Below are positions 25,200 through 37,350 of a DNA stretch of 64,000 nucleotides, piece by piece (the stretch's first letter is position 1; every line of letters begins with the position of its first letter). This DNA comes from Petrolisthes cinctipes (taxonomy: Eukaryota; Arthropoda; Malacostraca; Decapoda; Porcellanidae): contig JAWQEG010000004.1 in assembly GCA_033782935.1 (NCBI GenBank), forward strand, positions 992,001 through 1,056,000. The letters run 5' to 3'. Below the pieces are notes generated by a model. The model was not told where the DNA came from. It made no database searches and saw only the letters and a list, made by a program, of their open reading frames with translations. The position numbers and the translations under genes are program-made.

Positions 25200-26193
25200 A
25201 TGTACAGATTGCTTCTGGGACCCCAAAATATTGAATTTTCGGGTGTTTTGAGCCTGAATTTGAGATATAAACGGGTACAGAAGATACATGCACATATTGA
25301 CTTTGGGCACCAAAAATATCGATTTTCAGCATGTTTTGTGCTTGAATTTTGAAAATACTCTAACACGGAGTAGGCATGTACAGATCGCTTCTGGGACCCC
25401 AAAATATCGAATTTTCGGGTGTCTAGAGCCAGAATTTGAAATATAAACGGGTACAGAAGATGCATGCACATATCGACTTTTGGGCACCTAAGAGATCGAT
25501 TTTCAGTATGTTTTTGGCCTGTATTTCTAAAATACTCTAACACGGAGTAGGCATGTACAGATACCTTTTGGGAACTCTAAATATCGAATTTTCGGGTGTT
25601 TTGAGACTGAATTTGAGATATCGATTTTTTGGCACCTAAAATGTCGATTTTTAGCATGTTTTTAGCCTATATTTTGAAAATATTCTAGCACTGTGTACAG
25701 ATTGCTTCTGGGAACCCAAAATATTGAATTTTCGGGTTTTTTGAGCCTGAATTTGAGATATAAACGGGTATAGAAGATACATGCACATATTGACTTTAGG
25801 CATCTAAAATATCGATTTTCAGCATGTTTTGGGCCTGTATTTTGAAAATACTCTAACACTGAGTAGGCATGTACAGATTGCTTCTGGGACCCCAAAATAT
25901 TGAATTTTCGGGTGTTTTGAGCCTGAATTTGAGATATAAACGGATACTGAAGATGCATGCACATATCGACTTTTGTGCACCTAAAAGATCAATTTTCAGT
26001 ATGTTTTGAGCATGTATTTTGAAAATACTCTAACACGGAGTAGGCATGTACAGATTGCTTCTGGGACCCCAAAATATTGAATTTTCGGGTGTTTTGAGCC
26101 TGAATTTGAGATATCGACTTTTTGGCACCTAAAAGATCGATTTTTAGCATGTTTTTAGCCTATATTTTGAAAATATTCTAGCACTGAGTAGGC
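25200..26193 (+). repeat. 994-bp six-monomer unit, copy 1
   Basis: C-prime (176), F-prime (177), D with an 8-bp junction deletion (140), E variant with GTATAGAAG and TTTAGGCATC (176), A variant with GGATACTG and GATCAATTT (177), and a chimeric short monomer (148) add up to 994 bp. The next unit starts at 26194. Confidence 0.9.
26046..26193 (+). repeat. Chimeric short monomer: A front, B back
   Basis: The front is class A up to GAGCCTGAATTTGAGATAT, then CGACTTTTTGGCACC of class B. The switch is at ATAT. It closes the 994-bp unit and is repeated at 30030-30177. Related chimeras with GGGACTG lie at 58104-58251 and 59255-59402. Confidence 0.87.
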
Positions 26194-27039
26194 ATGTACA
26201 GATTGCTTCTGGGACCCCAAAATATTGAATTTTCGGGTGTTTTGAGCCTGAATTTGAGATATAAACGGGTACAGAAGATACATGCACATATTGACTTTGG
26301 GCACCAAAAATATCGATTTTCAGCATGTTTTGTGCTTGAATTTTGAAAATACTCTAACACGGAGTAGGCATGTACAGATCGCTTCTGGGACCCCAAAATA
26401 TCGAATTTTCGGGTGTCTAGGGCCAGAATTTGAAATATAAACGGGTACAGAAGATGCATGCACATATCGACTTTTGGGCACCTAAGAGATCGATTTTCAG
26501 TATGTTTTTGGCCTGTATTTCTAAAATACTCTAACAAGGAGTAGGCATGTACAGATACCTTTTGGGACCTCTAAATATCGAATTTTCGGGTGTTTTGGGA
26601 CTGAATTTGAGATATCGATTTTTTGGCACCTAAAATGTCGATTTTTAGCATGTTTTTAGCCTATATTTTGAAAATATTCTAGCACTGTGTACAGATTGTT
26701 TCTGGGAACCCAAAATATTGAATTTTCGGGTTTTTTGAGCCTGAATTTGAGATATAAACGGGTATAGAAGATACATGCACATATTGACTTTAGGCATCTA
26801 AAATATCGATTTTCAGCATGTTTTGGGCCTGTATTTTGAAAATACTCTAACACTGAGTAGGCATGTACAGATTGCTTCTGGGACCCCAAAATATTGAATT
26901 TTCGGGTGTTTTGAGCCTGAATTTGAGATATAAACGGATACTGAAGATGCATGCACATATCGACTTTTGTGCACCTAAAAGATCAATTTTCAGTATGTTT
27001 TGAGCATGTATTTTGAAAATACTCTAACACTGAGTAGGC
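26194..27039 (+). repeat. 994-bp unit, copy 2, lacking its last short monomer
   Basis: Same order as 25200-26193 but the final 148-bp chimeric short monomer is missing, giving 846 bp. It is followed at 27040 by an E/A hybrid. One private change is AACAAGGAG near 26534. Confidence 0.88.
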
Positions 27040-29183
27040 ATGTACAGATTGCTTCTGGGACCCCAAAATATTGAATTTTCGGGTGTTTTGAGCCTGAATT
27101 TGAGATATAAACGGGTACTGAAGATACATGCACATATTGACTTTGGGCATCTAAAATATCGATTTTCAGCATGTTTTGGGCCTGTATTTTGAAAATACTC
27201 TAACACTGAGTAGGCATGTACAGATTGCTTCTGGGACCCCAAAATATTGAATTTTCGGGTGTTTTGAGCCTGAATTTGAGATATAAACGGGTACTGAAGA
27301 TGCATGCACATATCGACTTTTGTGCACCTAAAAGATCGATTTTAAGTATGTTTTGAGCATGTATTTTGAAAATACTCTAACACGGAGTAGGCATGTACAG
27401 ATCGCTTCTGGGACCCCTAAATATCGAATTTTCGGGTGTTTTGGGACTGAATTTGAGATATCGACTTTTTGGCACCTAAAAGATCGATTTTTAGCATGTT
27501 TTTAGCCTATATTTTGAAAATATTCTAGCACTGTACAGATTGCTTCTGGGACCCCAAAATATTGAATTTTCGGGTGTTTTGAGCCTGAATTTGAGATATA
27601 AACGGGTACAGAAGATAAATGCACATATTGACTTTGGGCACCAAAAATATCGATTTTCAGCATGTTTTGGGCCTGAATTTTGAAAATAATCTAAAACGGA
27701 GTAGGCATGTACAGATACCTTCTGGGACCTCTAAATATCGAATTTTCGGGTGTTTTGGGACTGAATTTGAGATATCGATTTTTTGGCACCTAAAATGTCG
27801 ATTTTTAGCATGTTTTTAGCCTATATTTTGAAAATATTCTAGCACTGTGCAGGCATGTACAGATTGCTTCTGGGACCCCAAAATATTGAATTTTCGGGTG
27901 TTTTGAGCCTGAATTTGAGATATAAACGGGTACAGAAGATACATGCACATATTGACTTTGGGCATCTAAAATATCGATTTTCAGCATGTTTTGGGCCTGT
28001 ATTTTGAAAATACTCTAACACTGAGTAGGCATGTACAGATTGCTTCTGGGACCCCAAAATATTGAATTTTCGGGTGTTTTGAGCCTGAATTTGATATATA
28101 AACGGGTACTGAAGATGCATGCACATATCGACTTTTGTGCACCTAAAAGATCGATTTTCAGTATGTTTTGAGCATGTATTTTGAAAATACTCTAACACGG
28201 AGTAGGCATATACAGATCGCTTCTGGGACCCCTAAATATCGAATTTTCGGGTGTTTTGGGACTGAATTTGAGATATCGACTTTTTGGCATTTAAAAAAAA
28301 CGATTTTTAGCATGTTTTTAGCCTATATTTTGAAAATATTCTAGCACTGAGTAGGCATGTACAGATTGCTTCTGGGACCCCAAAATATTGAATTTTCGGG
28401 TGTTTTGAGCCTGAATTTGAGATATAAACGGGTACAGAAGATACATGCACATATTGACTTTGGGCACCAAAAATATCGATTTTCAGCATGTTTTGGGCCT
28501 GAATTTTGAAAATACTCTAACACGGAGTAGGCATGTACAGATCGCTTCTGGGACCCCAAAATATCGAATTTTCGGGTGTTTAGGGCCGGAATTTGAGATA
28601 TAAACGGGTACAGAAGATGCATGCACATATCGACTTTTGGGCACCTAAAAGATCGATTTTCAGTATGTTTTTGGCCTGTATTTTGAAAATACTCTAACAC
28701 GGAGTAGGCATGTACAGATACCTTCTGGGACCTCTAAATATCGAATTTTCGGGTGTTTTGTGACTGAATTTGAGATATCGATTTTTTGGCACATAAAATG
28801 TCGATTTTTAGCATGTTTTTTAGCCTATATTTTGAAAATATTCTAGCACTGTGTAGGCATGTACAGATTGCTTCTGGGACCCCAAAATATTGAATTTTCG
28901 GGTGTTTTGAGCCTGAATTTGAGATATAAACGGGTACTGAAGATGCATGCACATATCGACTTTTGTGCACCTAAAAGATCGATTTTCAGTATGTTTTGAG
29001 CATGTATTTTGAAAATACTCTAACACTGAGTAGGCATGTACAGATCGCTTCTGGGAACCCTAAATATCGAATTTTCGCGTGTTTTGGGACTGAATTTGAG
29101 ATATCGACTTTTTGGCACCTAAAAGATCGATTTTTAGCATGTTTTTAGCCTATATTTTGAAAATATTCTAGCACTGAGTAGGC

Positions 29184-30177
29184 ATGTACAGATTGCTTCT
29201 GGGACCCCAAAATATTGAATTTTCGGGTGTTTTGAGCCTGAATTTGAGATATAAACGGGTACAGAAGATACATGCACATATTGACTTTGGGCACCAAAAA
29301 TATCGATTTTCAGCATGTTTTGTGCTTGAATTTTGAAAATACTCTAACACGGAGTAGGCATGTACAGATCGCTTCTGGGACCCCAAAATATCGAATTTTC
29401 GGGTGTCTAGGGCCAGAATTTGAAATATAAACGGGTACAGAAGATGCATGCACATATCGACTTTTGGGCACCTAAGAGATCGATTTTCAGTATGTTTTTG
29501 GCCTGTATTTCTAAAATACTCTAACACGGAGTAGGCATGTACAGATACCTTTTGGGACCTCTAAATATCGAATTTTCGGGTGTTTTGGGACTGAATTTGA
29601 GATATCGATTTTTTGGCACCTAAAATGTCGATTTTTAGCATGTTTTTAGCCTATATTTTGAAAATATTCTAGCACTGTGTACAGATTGCTTCTGGGAACC
29701 CAAAATATTGAATTTTCGGGTTTTTTGAGCCTGAATTTGAGATATAAACGGGTATAGAAGATACATGCACATATTGACTTTAGGCATCTAAAATATCGAT
29801 TTTCAGCATGTTTTGGGCCTGTATTTTGAAAATTCTCTAACACTGAGTAGGCATGTACAGATTGCTTCTGGGACCCCAAAATATTGAATTTTCGGGTGTT
29901 TTGAGCCTGAATTTGAGATATAAACGGATACTGAAGATGCATGCACATATCGACTTTTGTGCACCTAAAAGATCAATTTTCAGTATGTTTTGAGCATGTA
30001 TTTTGAAAATACTCTAACACGGAGTAGGCATGTACAGATTGCTTCTGGGACCCCAAAATATTGAATTTTCGGGTGTTTTGAGCCTGAATTTGAGATATCG
30101 ACTTTTTGGCACCTAAAAGATCGATTTTTAGCATGTTTTTAGCCTATATTTTGAAAATATTCTAGCACTGAGTAGGC
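29184..30177 (+). repeat. 994-bp unit, copy 3 (3984 bp downstream)
   Basis: Same six-monomer unit as 25200-26193, displaced by 3984 bp. It includes the same 8-bp junction deletion (near 29676) and the same chimeric short monomer (30030-30177). A private change GAAAATTCTCT occurs near 29829. Confidence 0.9.
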
Positions 30178-31023
30178 ATGTACAGATTGCTTCTGGGACC
30201 CCAAAATATTGAATTTTCGGGTGTTTTGAGCCTGAATTTGAGATATAAACGGGTACAGAAGATACATGCACATATTGACTTTGGGCACCAAAAATATCGA
30301 TTTTCAGCATGTTTTGTGCTTGAATTTTGAAAATACTCTAACACGGAGTAGGCATGTACAGATCGCTTCTGGGACCCCAAAATATCGAATTTTCGGGTGT
30401 CTAGGGCCAGAATTTGAAATATAAACGGGTACAGAAGATGCATGCACATATCGACTTTTGGGCACCTAAGAGATCGATTTTCAGTATGTTTTTGGCCTGT
30501 ATTTCTAAAATACTCTAACACGGAGTAGGCATGTACAGATACCTTTTGGGACCTCTAAATATCGAATTTTCGGGTGTTTTGGGACTGAATTTGAGATATC
30601 GATTTTTTGGCACCTAAAATGTCGATTTTTAGCATGTTTTTAGCCTATATTTTGAAAATATTCTAGCACTGTGTACAGATTGCTTCTGGGAACCCAAAAT
30701 ATTGAATTTTCGGGTTTTTTGAGCCTGAATTTGAGATATAAACGGGTATAGAAGATACATGCACATATTGACTTTAGGCATCTAAAATATCGATTTTCAG
30801 CATGTTTTGGGCCTGTATTTTGAAAATACTCTAACACTGAGTAGGCATGTACAGATTGCTTCTGGGACCTCAAAATATTGAATTTTCGGGTGTTTTGAGC
30901 CTGAATTTGAGATATAAACGGATACTGAAGATGCATGCACATATCGACTTTTGTGCACCTAAAAGATCAATTTTCAGTATGTTTTGAGCATGTATTTTGA
31001 AAATACTCTAACACTGAGTAGGC
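30178..31023 (+). repeat. 994-bp unit, copy 4, lacking its last short monomer
   Basis: Same as 26194-27039 displaced by 3984 bp, including the missing final short monomer. The pair of units (25.2-27.0 kb) was therefore copied as a block. Similarity at this spacing continues into the E/A hybrid at 31024 and ends near 31138, where the downstream copy reads AAAAGATCG instead of AAAATATCG. Confidence 0.9.
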
Positions 31024-31348
31024 ATGTACAGACTGCTTCTGGGACCCCAAAATATTGAATTTTCGGGTGTTTTGAGCCTGAATTTGAGATATAAACGGGT
31101 ACTGAAGATACATGCACATATTGACTTTGGGCATCTAAAAGATCGATTTTCAGTATGTTTTGAGCATGTATTTTGAAAATACTCTAACACGGAGTAGGCA
31201 TGTACAGATCGCTTCTGGGACCCCTAAATATCGAATTTTCGGGTGTTTTGGGACTGAATTTGAGATATCGACTTTTTGGCATTTAAAAAAAACGATTTTT
31301 AGCATGTTTTTAGCCTATATTTTGAAAATATTCTAGCACTGAGTAGGC

Positions 31349-32853
31349 ATGTACAGATTGCTTCTGGGACCCCAAAATATTGAATTTTCTGGTGTTTTGA
31401 GCCTGAATTTGAGATATAAACGGGTACAGAAGATACATGCACATATTGACTTTGGGCACCAAAAATATCGATTTTCAGCATGTTTTGGGCCTGAATTTTG
31501 AAAATACTCTAACACGGAGTAGGCATGTACAGATCGCGTCTGGGACCCCAAAATATCGAATTTTCGGGTGTTTAGGGCCAGAATTTGAGATATAAACGGG
31601 TACAGAAGATGCATGCACATATCGACTTTTGTGCACCTAAAAGATCAATTTTCAGTATGTTTTGAGCATGTATTTTGAAAATACTCTAACACTGAGTAGG
31701 CATGTACAGATTGCTTCTGGGACCCCAAAATATTGAATTTTCGGGTGTTTTGAGCCTGAATTTGAGATATAAACGGGTACTGAAAATACATGCACATATT
31801 GACTTTGGGCATCTAAAAGATCGATTTCAGTATGTTTTGAGCATGTATTTTGAAAATACTCTAACACGGAGTAGGCATGTACAGATCGCTTCTGGGACCC
31901 CTAAATATCGAATTTTCGGGTGTTTTTGGACTGAATTTGAGATATCGACTTTTTGGCATTTAAAAAAAACGATTTTTAGCATGTTTTTAGCCTATATTTT
32001 GAAAATATTCTAGCACTGAGTAGGCATGTACAGATTGCTTCTGGGACCCCAAAATATTGAATTTTCTGGTGTTTTGAGCCTGAATTTGAGATATAAACGG
32101 GTACAGAAGATACATGCACATATTGACTTTGGGCACCAAAAATATTGATTTTCAGCATGTTTTGGGCCTGAATTTTGAAAATACTCTAACACGGAGTAGG
32201 CATGTACAGATCGCGTCTGGGACCCCAAAATATCGAATTTTCGGGTGTTTAGGGCCAGAATTTGAGATATAAACGGGTACAGAAGATGCATGCACATATC
32301 GACTTTTGGGCACCTAAAAGATCGATTTTCAGTATGTTTTTGGCCTGTATTTTGAAAATACTCTAACACGGAGTAGGCATGTACAGATACCTTCTGGGAC
32401 CTCTAAATGTCGAATTAACGGGTGTTTTGTGACTGAATTTGAGATATCGATTTTTTGGCACCTAAAATGTCGATTTTTAGCATGTTTTTTAGCCTATATT
32501 TTGAAAATATTCTAGCACTGTGTAGGCATGTACAGATTGCTTCTGGGACCCCAAAATATTGAATTTTCGGGTGTTTTGAGCCTGAATTTGAGATATAAAC
32601 GGGTACTGAAGATGCATGCACATATCGACTTTTGTGCACCTAAAAGATCGATTTTAAGTATGTTTTGAGCATGTATTTTGAAAATACTCTAACACGGAGT
32701 AGGCATGTACAGATCGCTTCTGGGACCCCTAAATATCGAATTTTCGGGTGTTTTGGGACTGAATTTGAGATATCGACTTTTTGGCATTTAAAAAAAACGA
32801 TTTTTAGCATGTTTTTAGCCTATATTTTGAAAATATTCTAGCACTGAGTAGGC
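31349..32853 (+). repeat. 1505-bp nine-monomer unit, copy 1
   Basis: Order: C, F/A hybrid, E/A hybrid, A-tract B, C, F, D with an extra T, A, A-tract B. Private markers are GATCGCGTCTGGG (31535, 32213), CGAATTAACGGG (32411) and GTGTTTTTGGAC (31921). A one-base loss in GATCGATTTCAG (31820) makes this copy one base shorter than the 1506-bp spacing seen at later markers. Confidence 0.9.
31525..31701 (+). repeat. Chimeric monomer: F front, A-variant back
   Basis: The front is F (GATCGCGTCTGGG, AGGGCCAGAATTT, GATGCATGC). The back is the A variant (CTTTTGTGCACC, GATCAATTTTC, TTTTGAGCATG). It is copied at 33030-33206 as part of the 1505-bp duplication. Confidence 0.85.
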
Positions 32854-34033
32854 ATGTACAGATTGCTTCTGGGACCCCAAAATATTGAATTTTCGGGTGT
32901 TTTGAGCCTGAATTTGAGATATAAACGGGTACAGAAGATACATGCACATATTGACTTTGGGCACCAAAAATATCGATTTTCAGCATGTTTTGGGCCTGAA
33001 TTTTGAAAATACTCTAACACGGAGTAGGCATGTACAGATCGCGTCTGGGACCCCAAAATATCGAATTTTCGGGTGTTTAGGGCCAGAATTTGAGATATAA
33101 ACGGGTACAGAAGATGCATGCACATATCGACTTTTGTGCACCTAAAAGATCAATTTTCAGTATGTTTTGAGCATGTATTTTGAAAATACTCTAACACTGA
33201 GTAGGCATGTACAGATTGCTTCTGGGACCCCAAAATATTGAATTTTCGGGTGTTTTGAGCCTGAATTTGAGATATAAACGGGTACTGAAGATACATGCAC
33301 ATATTGACTTTGGGCATCTAAAAGATCGATTTTCAGTATGTTTTGAGCATGTATTTTGAAAATACTCTAACACGGAGTAGGCATGTACAGATCGCTTCTG
33401 GGACCCCTAAATATCGAATTTTCGGGTGTTTTTGGACTGAATTTGAGATATCGACTTTTTGGCATTTAAAAAAAACGATTTTTAGCATGTTTTTAGCCTA
33501 TATTTTGAAAATATTCTAGCACTGAGTAGGCATGTACAGATTGCTTCTGGGACCCCAAAATATAGAATTTTCTGGTGTTTTGAGCCTGAATTTGAGATAT
33601 AAACGGGTACAGAAGATACATGCACATATTGACTTTGGGCACCAAAAATATTGATTTTCAGCATGTTTTGGGCCTGAATTTTGAAAATACTCTAACACGG
33701 AGTAGGCATGTACAGATCGCGTCTGGGACCCCAAAATATCGAATTTTCGGGTGTTTAGGGCCAGAATTTGAGATATAAACGGGTACAGAAGATGCATGCA
33801 CATATCGACTTTTGGGCACCTAAAAGATCGATTTTCAGTATGTTTTTGGCCTGTATTTTGAAAATACTCTAACACGGAGTAGGCATGTACAGATACCTTC
33901 TGGGACCTCTAAATATCGAATTAACGGGTGTTTTGTGACTGAATTTGAGATATCGATTTTTTGGCACCTAAAATGTCGATTTTTAGCATGTTTTTTAGCC
34001 TATATTTTGAAAATATTCTAGCACTGTGTAGGC
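32854..34033 (+). repeat. 1505-bp unit, copy 2 (partial)
   Basis: Repeats C, F/A hybrid, E/A hybrid, A-tract B, C, F and the 149-bp D of copy 1, with GATCGCGTCTGGG (33040, 33718) and CGAATTAACGGG (33920). It then breaks off: D is followed directly by another short monomer instead of A. Confidence 0.88.
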
Positions 34034-34181
34034 ATGTACAGATTGCTTCTGGGACCCCTAAATATCGAATTTTAGGGTGTTTTGGGACTGAATTTGAGAT
34101 ATCGACTTTTTGGCACCTAAAAGATCGATTTTTAGCATGTTTTTAGCCTATATTTTGAAAATATTCTAGCACTGAGTAGGC
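33885..34181 (+). repeat. Two short monomers side by side (D then B)
   Basis: A 149-bp D (33885-34033) is followed directly by a 148-bp B-like monomer (34034-34181, GATTGC start, TTTTAGGGTG) with no long monomer between. Short-short junctions are rare here (another is 24403-24698) and mark recombination between higher-order units. This one is the border between domains 6 and 7. Confidence 0.87.
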
Positions 34182-36657
34182 ATGTACAGATTGCTTCTGG
34201 GACCCCAAAATATTGAATTTTCGGGTGTTTTGAGCCTGAATTTGAGATATAAACGGGTACAGAAGATACATGCACATATTGACTTTGGGCACCAAAAATA
34301 TCGATTTTCAGCATGTTTTGGGCCTGAATTTTGAAAATAATCTAACACGGAGTAGGCATGTACAGATACCTTCTGGGACCTCTAAATATCGAATTTTCGG
34401 GTGTTTTGTGACTGAATTTGAGATATCGATTTTTTGGCACCTAAAATGTCGATTTTTAGCATGTTTTTAGCCTATATTTTGAAAATATTCTAGCACTGAG
34501 TAGGCATGTACAGATTGCTTCTGGGAACCCAAAATATTGAATTTTCGGGTGTTTTGAGCCTGAATTTGAGATATAAACGGGTACAGAAGATACATGCACA
34601 TATTGACTTTGGGCATCTAAAATATCGATTTTCAACATGTTTTGGGCATGTATTTTGAAAATACTCTAACACTGAGTAGGCATGTACAGATTGCTTCTGG
34701 GAACCAAAAAATATTGAATTTTCGGGTGTTTTGAGCCTGAATTTGAGATATAAACGGGTACTGAAGATGCATGCACATATCGACTTTTGTGCACCTAAAA
34801 GATCGATTTTAAGTATGTTTTGAGCATGTATTTTGAAAATACTCTAACACGGAGTAGGCATGTACAGATCGCTTCTGGGACCCCTAAATATCGAATTTTC
34901 GGGTGTTTTGGGACTGAATTTGAGATATCGACTTTTTGGCTCCTAAAAGATCGATTTTTAGCATGTTTTTAGCCTATATTTTGAAAATATTCTAGCACTG
35001 AGTAGGCATGTACAGATTGCTTCTGGGACCCCAAAATATTGAATTTTCGGGTGTTTTGAGCCTGAATTTGAGATATAAACGGGTACAGAAGATACATGCA
35101 CATATTGACTTTGGGCACCAAAAATATCGATTTTCAGCATGTTTTGGGCCTGAATTTTGAAAATACTCTAACACGGAGTAGGCATGTACAGATACCTTCT
35201 GGGACCTCTAAATATCGAATTTTCGGGTGTTTTGGGACTGAATTTGAGATATCGATTTTTTGGCACCTAAAATGTCGATTTTTAGCATGTTTTTAGCCTA
35301 TATTTTGAAAATATTCTAGCACTGAGTAGGCATGTACAGATTGCTTCTGGGACCCCAAAATATTGAATTTTCGGGTGTTTTGAGCCTGAATTTGAGATAT
35401 AAACGGGTACAGAAGATACATGCACATATTGACTTTGGGCATCTAAAATATCGATTTTCAGCATGTTTTGGGCCTGTATTTTGAAAATACTCTAACACTG
35501 AGTAGGCATGTACAGAATGCTTCTGGGACCCAAAAATATTGAACTTTCGGGTGTTTTGAGCCTGAATTTGAGATATAAACGGGTACTGAAGATGCATGCA
35601 CATATCGACTTTTGTGCACCTAAAAGATCGATTTTCAGTATGTTTTGAGCATGTATTTTGAAAATACTCTAACACGGAGTAGGCATGTACAGATCGTTTC
35701 TGGGACCCCTAAATAACGAATTTTCGGGTGTTTTGGGACTGAATTTGAGATATCGACTTTTTGGCACCTAAAAGATCGATTTTTAGCATGTTTTTAGCTT
35801 ATATTTTGAAAATATTCTAGCACTGAGTAGGCATGTACAGATTGCTTCTGGGACCCCAAAATATTGAATTTTCGGGTGTTTTGAGCCTGAATTTGAGATA
35901 TAAACGGGTACAGAAGATACATGCACATATTGACTTTGGGCACCAAAAATATCGATTTTCAGCATGTTTTGGGCCTGAATTTTGAAAATAATCTAACACG
36001 GAGTAGGCATGTACAGATACCTTCTGGGACCTCTAAATATCGAATTTTCGGGTGTTTTGGGACTGAATTTGAGATATCGATTTTTTGGCACCTAAAATGT
36101 CGATTATTAGCATGTTTTTAGCCTATATTTTGAAAATATTCTAGCACTGTGTAGGCATGTACAGATTGCTTCTGGGACCCCAAAATATTGAATTTTCGGG
36201 TGTTTTGAGCCTGAATTTGAGATATAAACGGGTATAGAAGATACATGCACATATTGACTTTGGGCATCTAAAATATCGATTTTCAGCATGTTTTGGGCCT
36301 GTATTTTGAAAATACTCTAACACTGAGTAGGCATGTACAGATTGCTTCTGGGACCCCAAAATATTGAATTTTCGGGTGTTTTGAGCCTGAATTTGAGATA
36401 TAAACGGGTACTGAAGATGCATGCACATATCGACTTTTGTGCACCTAAAAGATCGATTTTCAGTATGTTTTGAGCATGTATTTTGAAAATTCTCTAACAC
36501 GGAGTAGGCATGTACAGATCGCTTCTGGGACCCCTAAATATCGAATTTTCGGGTGTTTTGGGACTGAATTTGAGATATCGACTTTTTGGCACCTAAAAGA
36601 TCGATTTTTAGCATGTTTTTAGCCTATATTTTGAAAATATTCTAGCACTGAGTAGGC
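34182..36657 (+). repeat. Three tandem pentamers (C-D-E-A-B)
   Basis: Units start at 34182, 35008 and 35833 and are 826, 825 and 825 bp long; 825 is 176+148+176+177+148. The first unit is one base longer owing to an extra A in the A monomer (ACCAAAAAATATTG near 34705). This is the clearest example of the pentameric higher-order unit in the window. Confidence 0.88.
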
Positions 36658-37350
36658 ATGTACAGATTGCTTCTGGGACCCCAAAATATTGAATTTTCGG
36701 GTGTTTTGAGCCTGAATTTGAGATATAAACGTGTACAGAAGATACATGCACATATTGACTTTGGGCATCTAAAATATCGATTTTCAGCATGTTTTGGGCC
36801 TGTATTTTGAAAATACTCTAACACTGAGTAGGCATGTACAGATTGCTTCTGGGACCCAAAAATATTGAATTTTCGGGTGTTTTGAGCCTGAATTTGAGAT
36901 ATAATCGGGTACTGAAGATGCATGCACATATCGACTTTTGTGCACCTAAAAGATCGATTTTCAGTATGTTTTGAGCATGTATTTTGAAAATACTCTAACA
37001 CGGAGTAGGCATGTACAGATCGCTTCTGGGACCCCTAAATATCGAATTTTCGGGTGTTTTGGGACTGAATTTGAGATATCGACTTTTTGGCACCTAAAAG
37101 ATCGATTTTTAGCATGTTTTTAGCCTATATTTTGAAAATATTCTAACACTGAGTAGGCATGTACAGATTGCTTCTGGGACCCCAAAATATTGAATTTTCG
37201 GGTGTTTTGAGCCTGAATTTGAGATATAAACGGGTACTGAAGATGCATGCACATATCGACTTTTGTGCACCTAAAAGATCGATTTTCAGTATGTTTTGAG
37301 CATGTATATTGAAAATACTCTAACACGGAGTAGGCATGTACAGATCGCTT

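Larger units (their letters stand above)
21558..34033 (+). repeat. Domain 6: rearranged F-rich zone
   Basis: This stretch contains most of the chimeric monomers, six of the seven 8-bp junction deletions, the 994-bp duplications, the 3984-bp spaced copies and the 1505-bp duplication. F copies here read AGGGCCAGAATTT or AGGGCCGGAATTT. A-tract B copies occur near 23981, 28288, 31281, 31957, 32786 and 33463, and each is followed by C then F or an F hybrid. It ends with two short monomers side by side. Confidence 0.85.
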
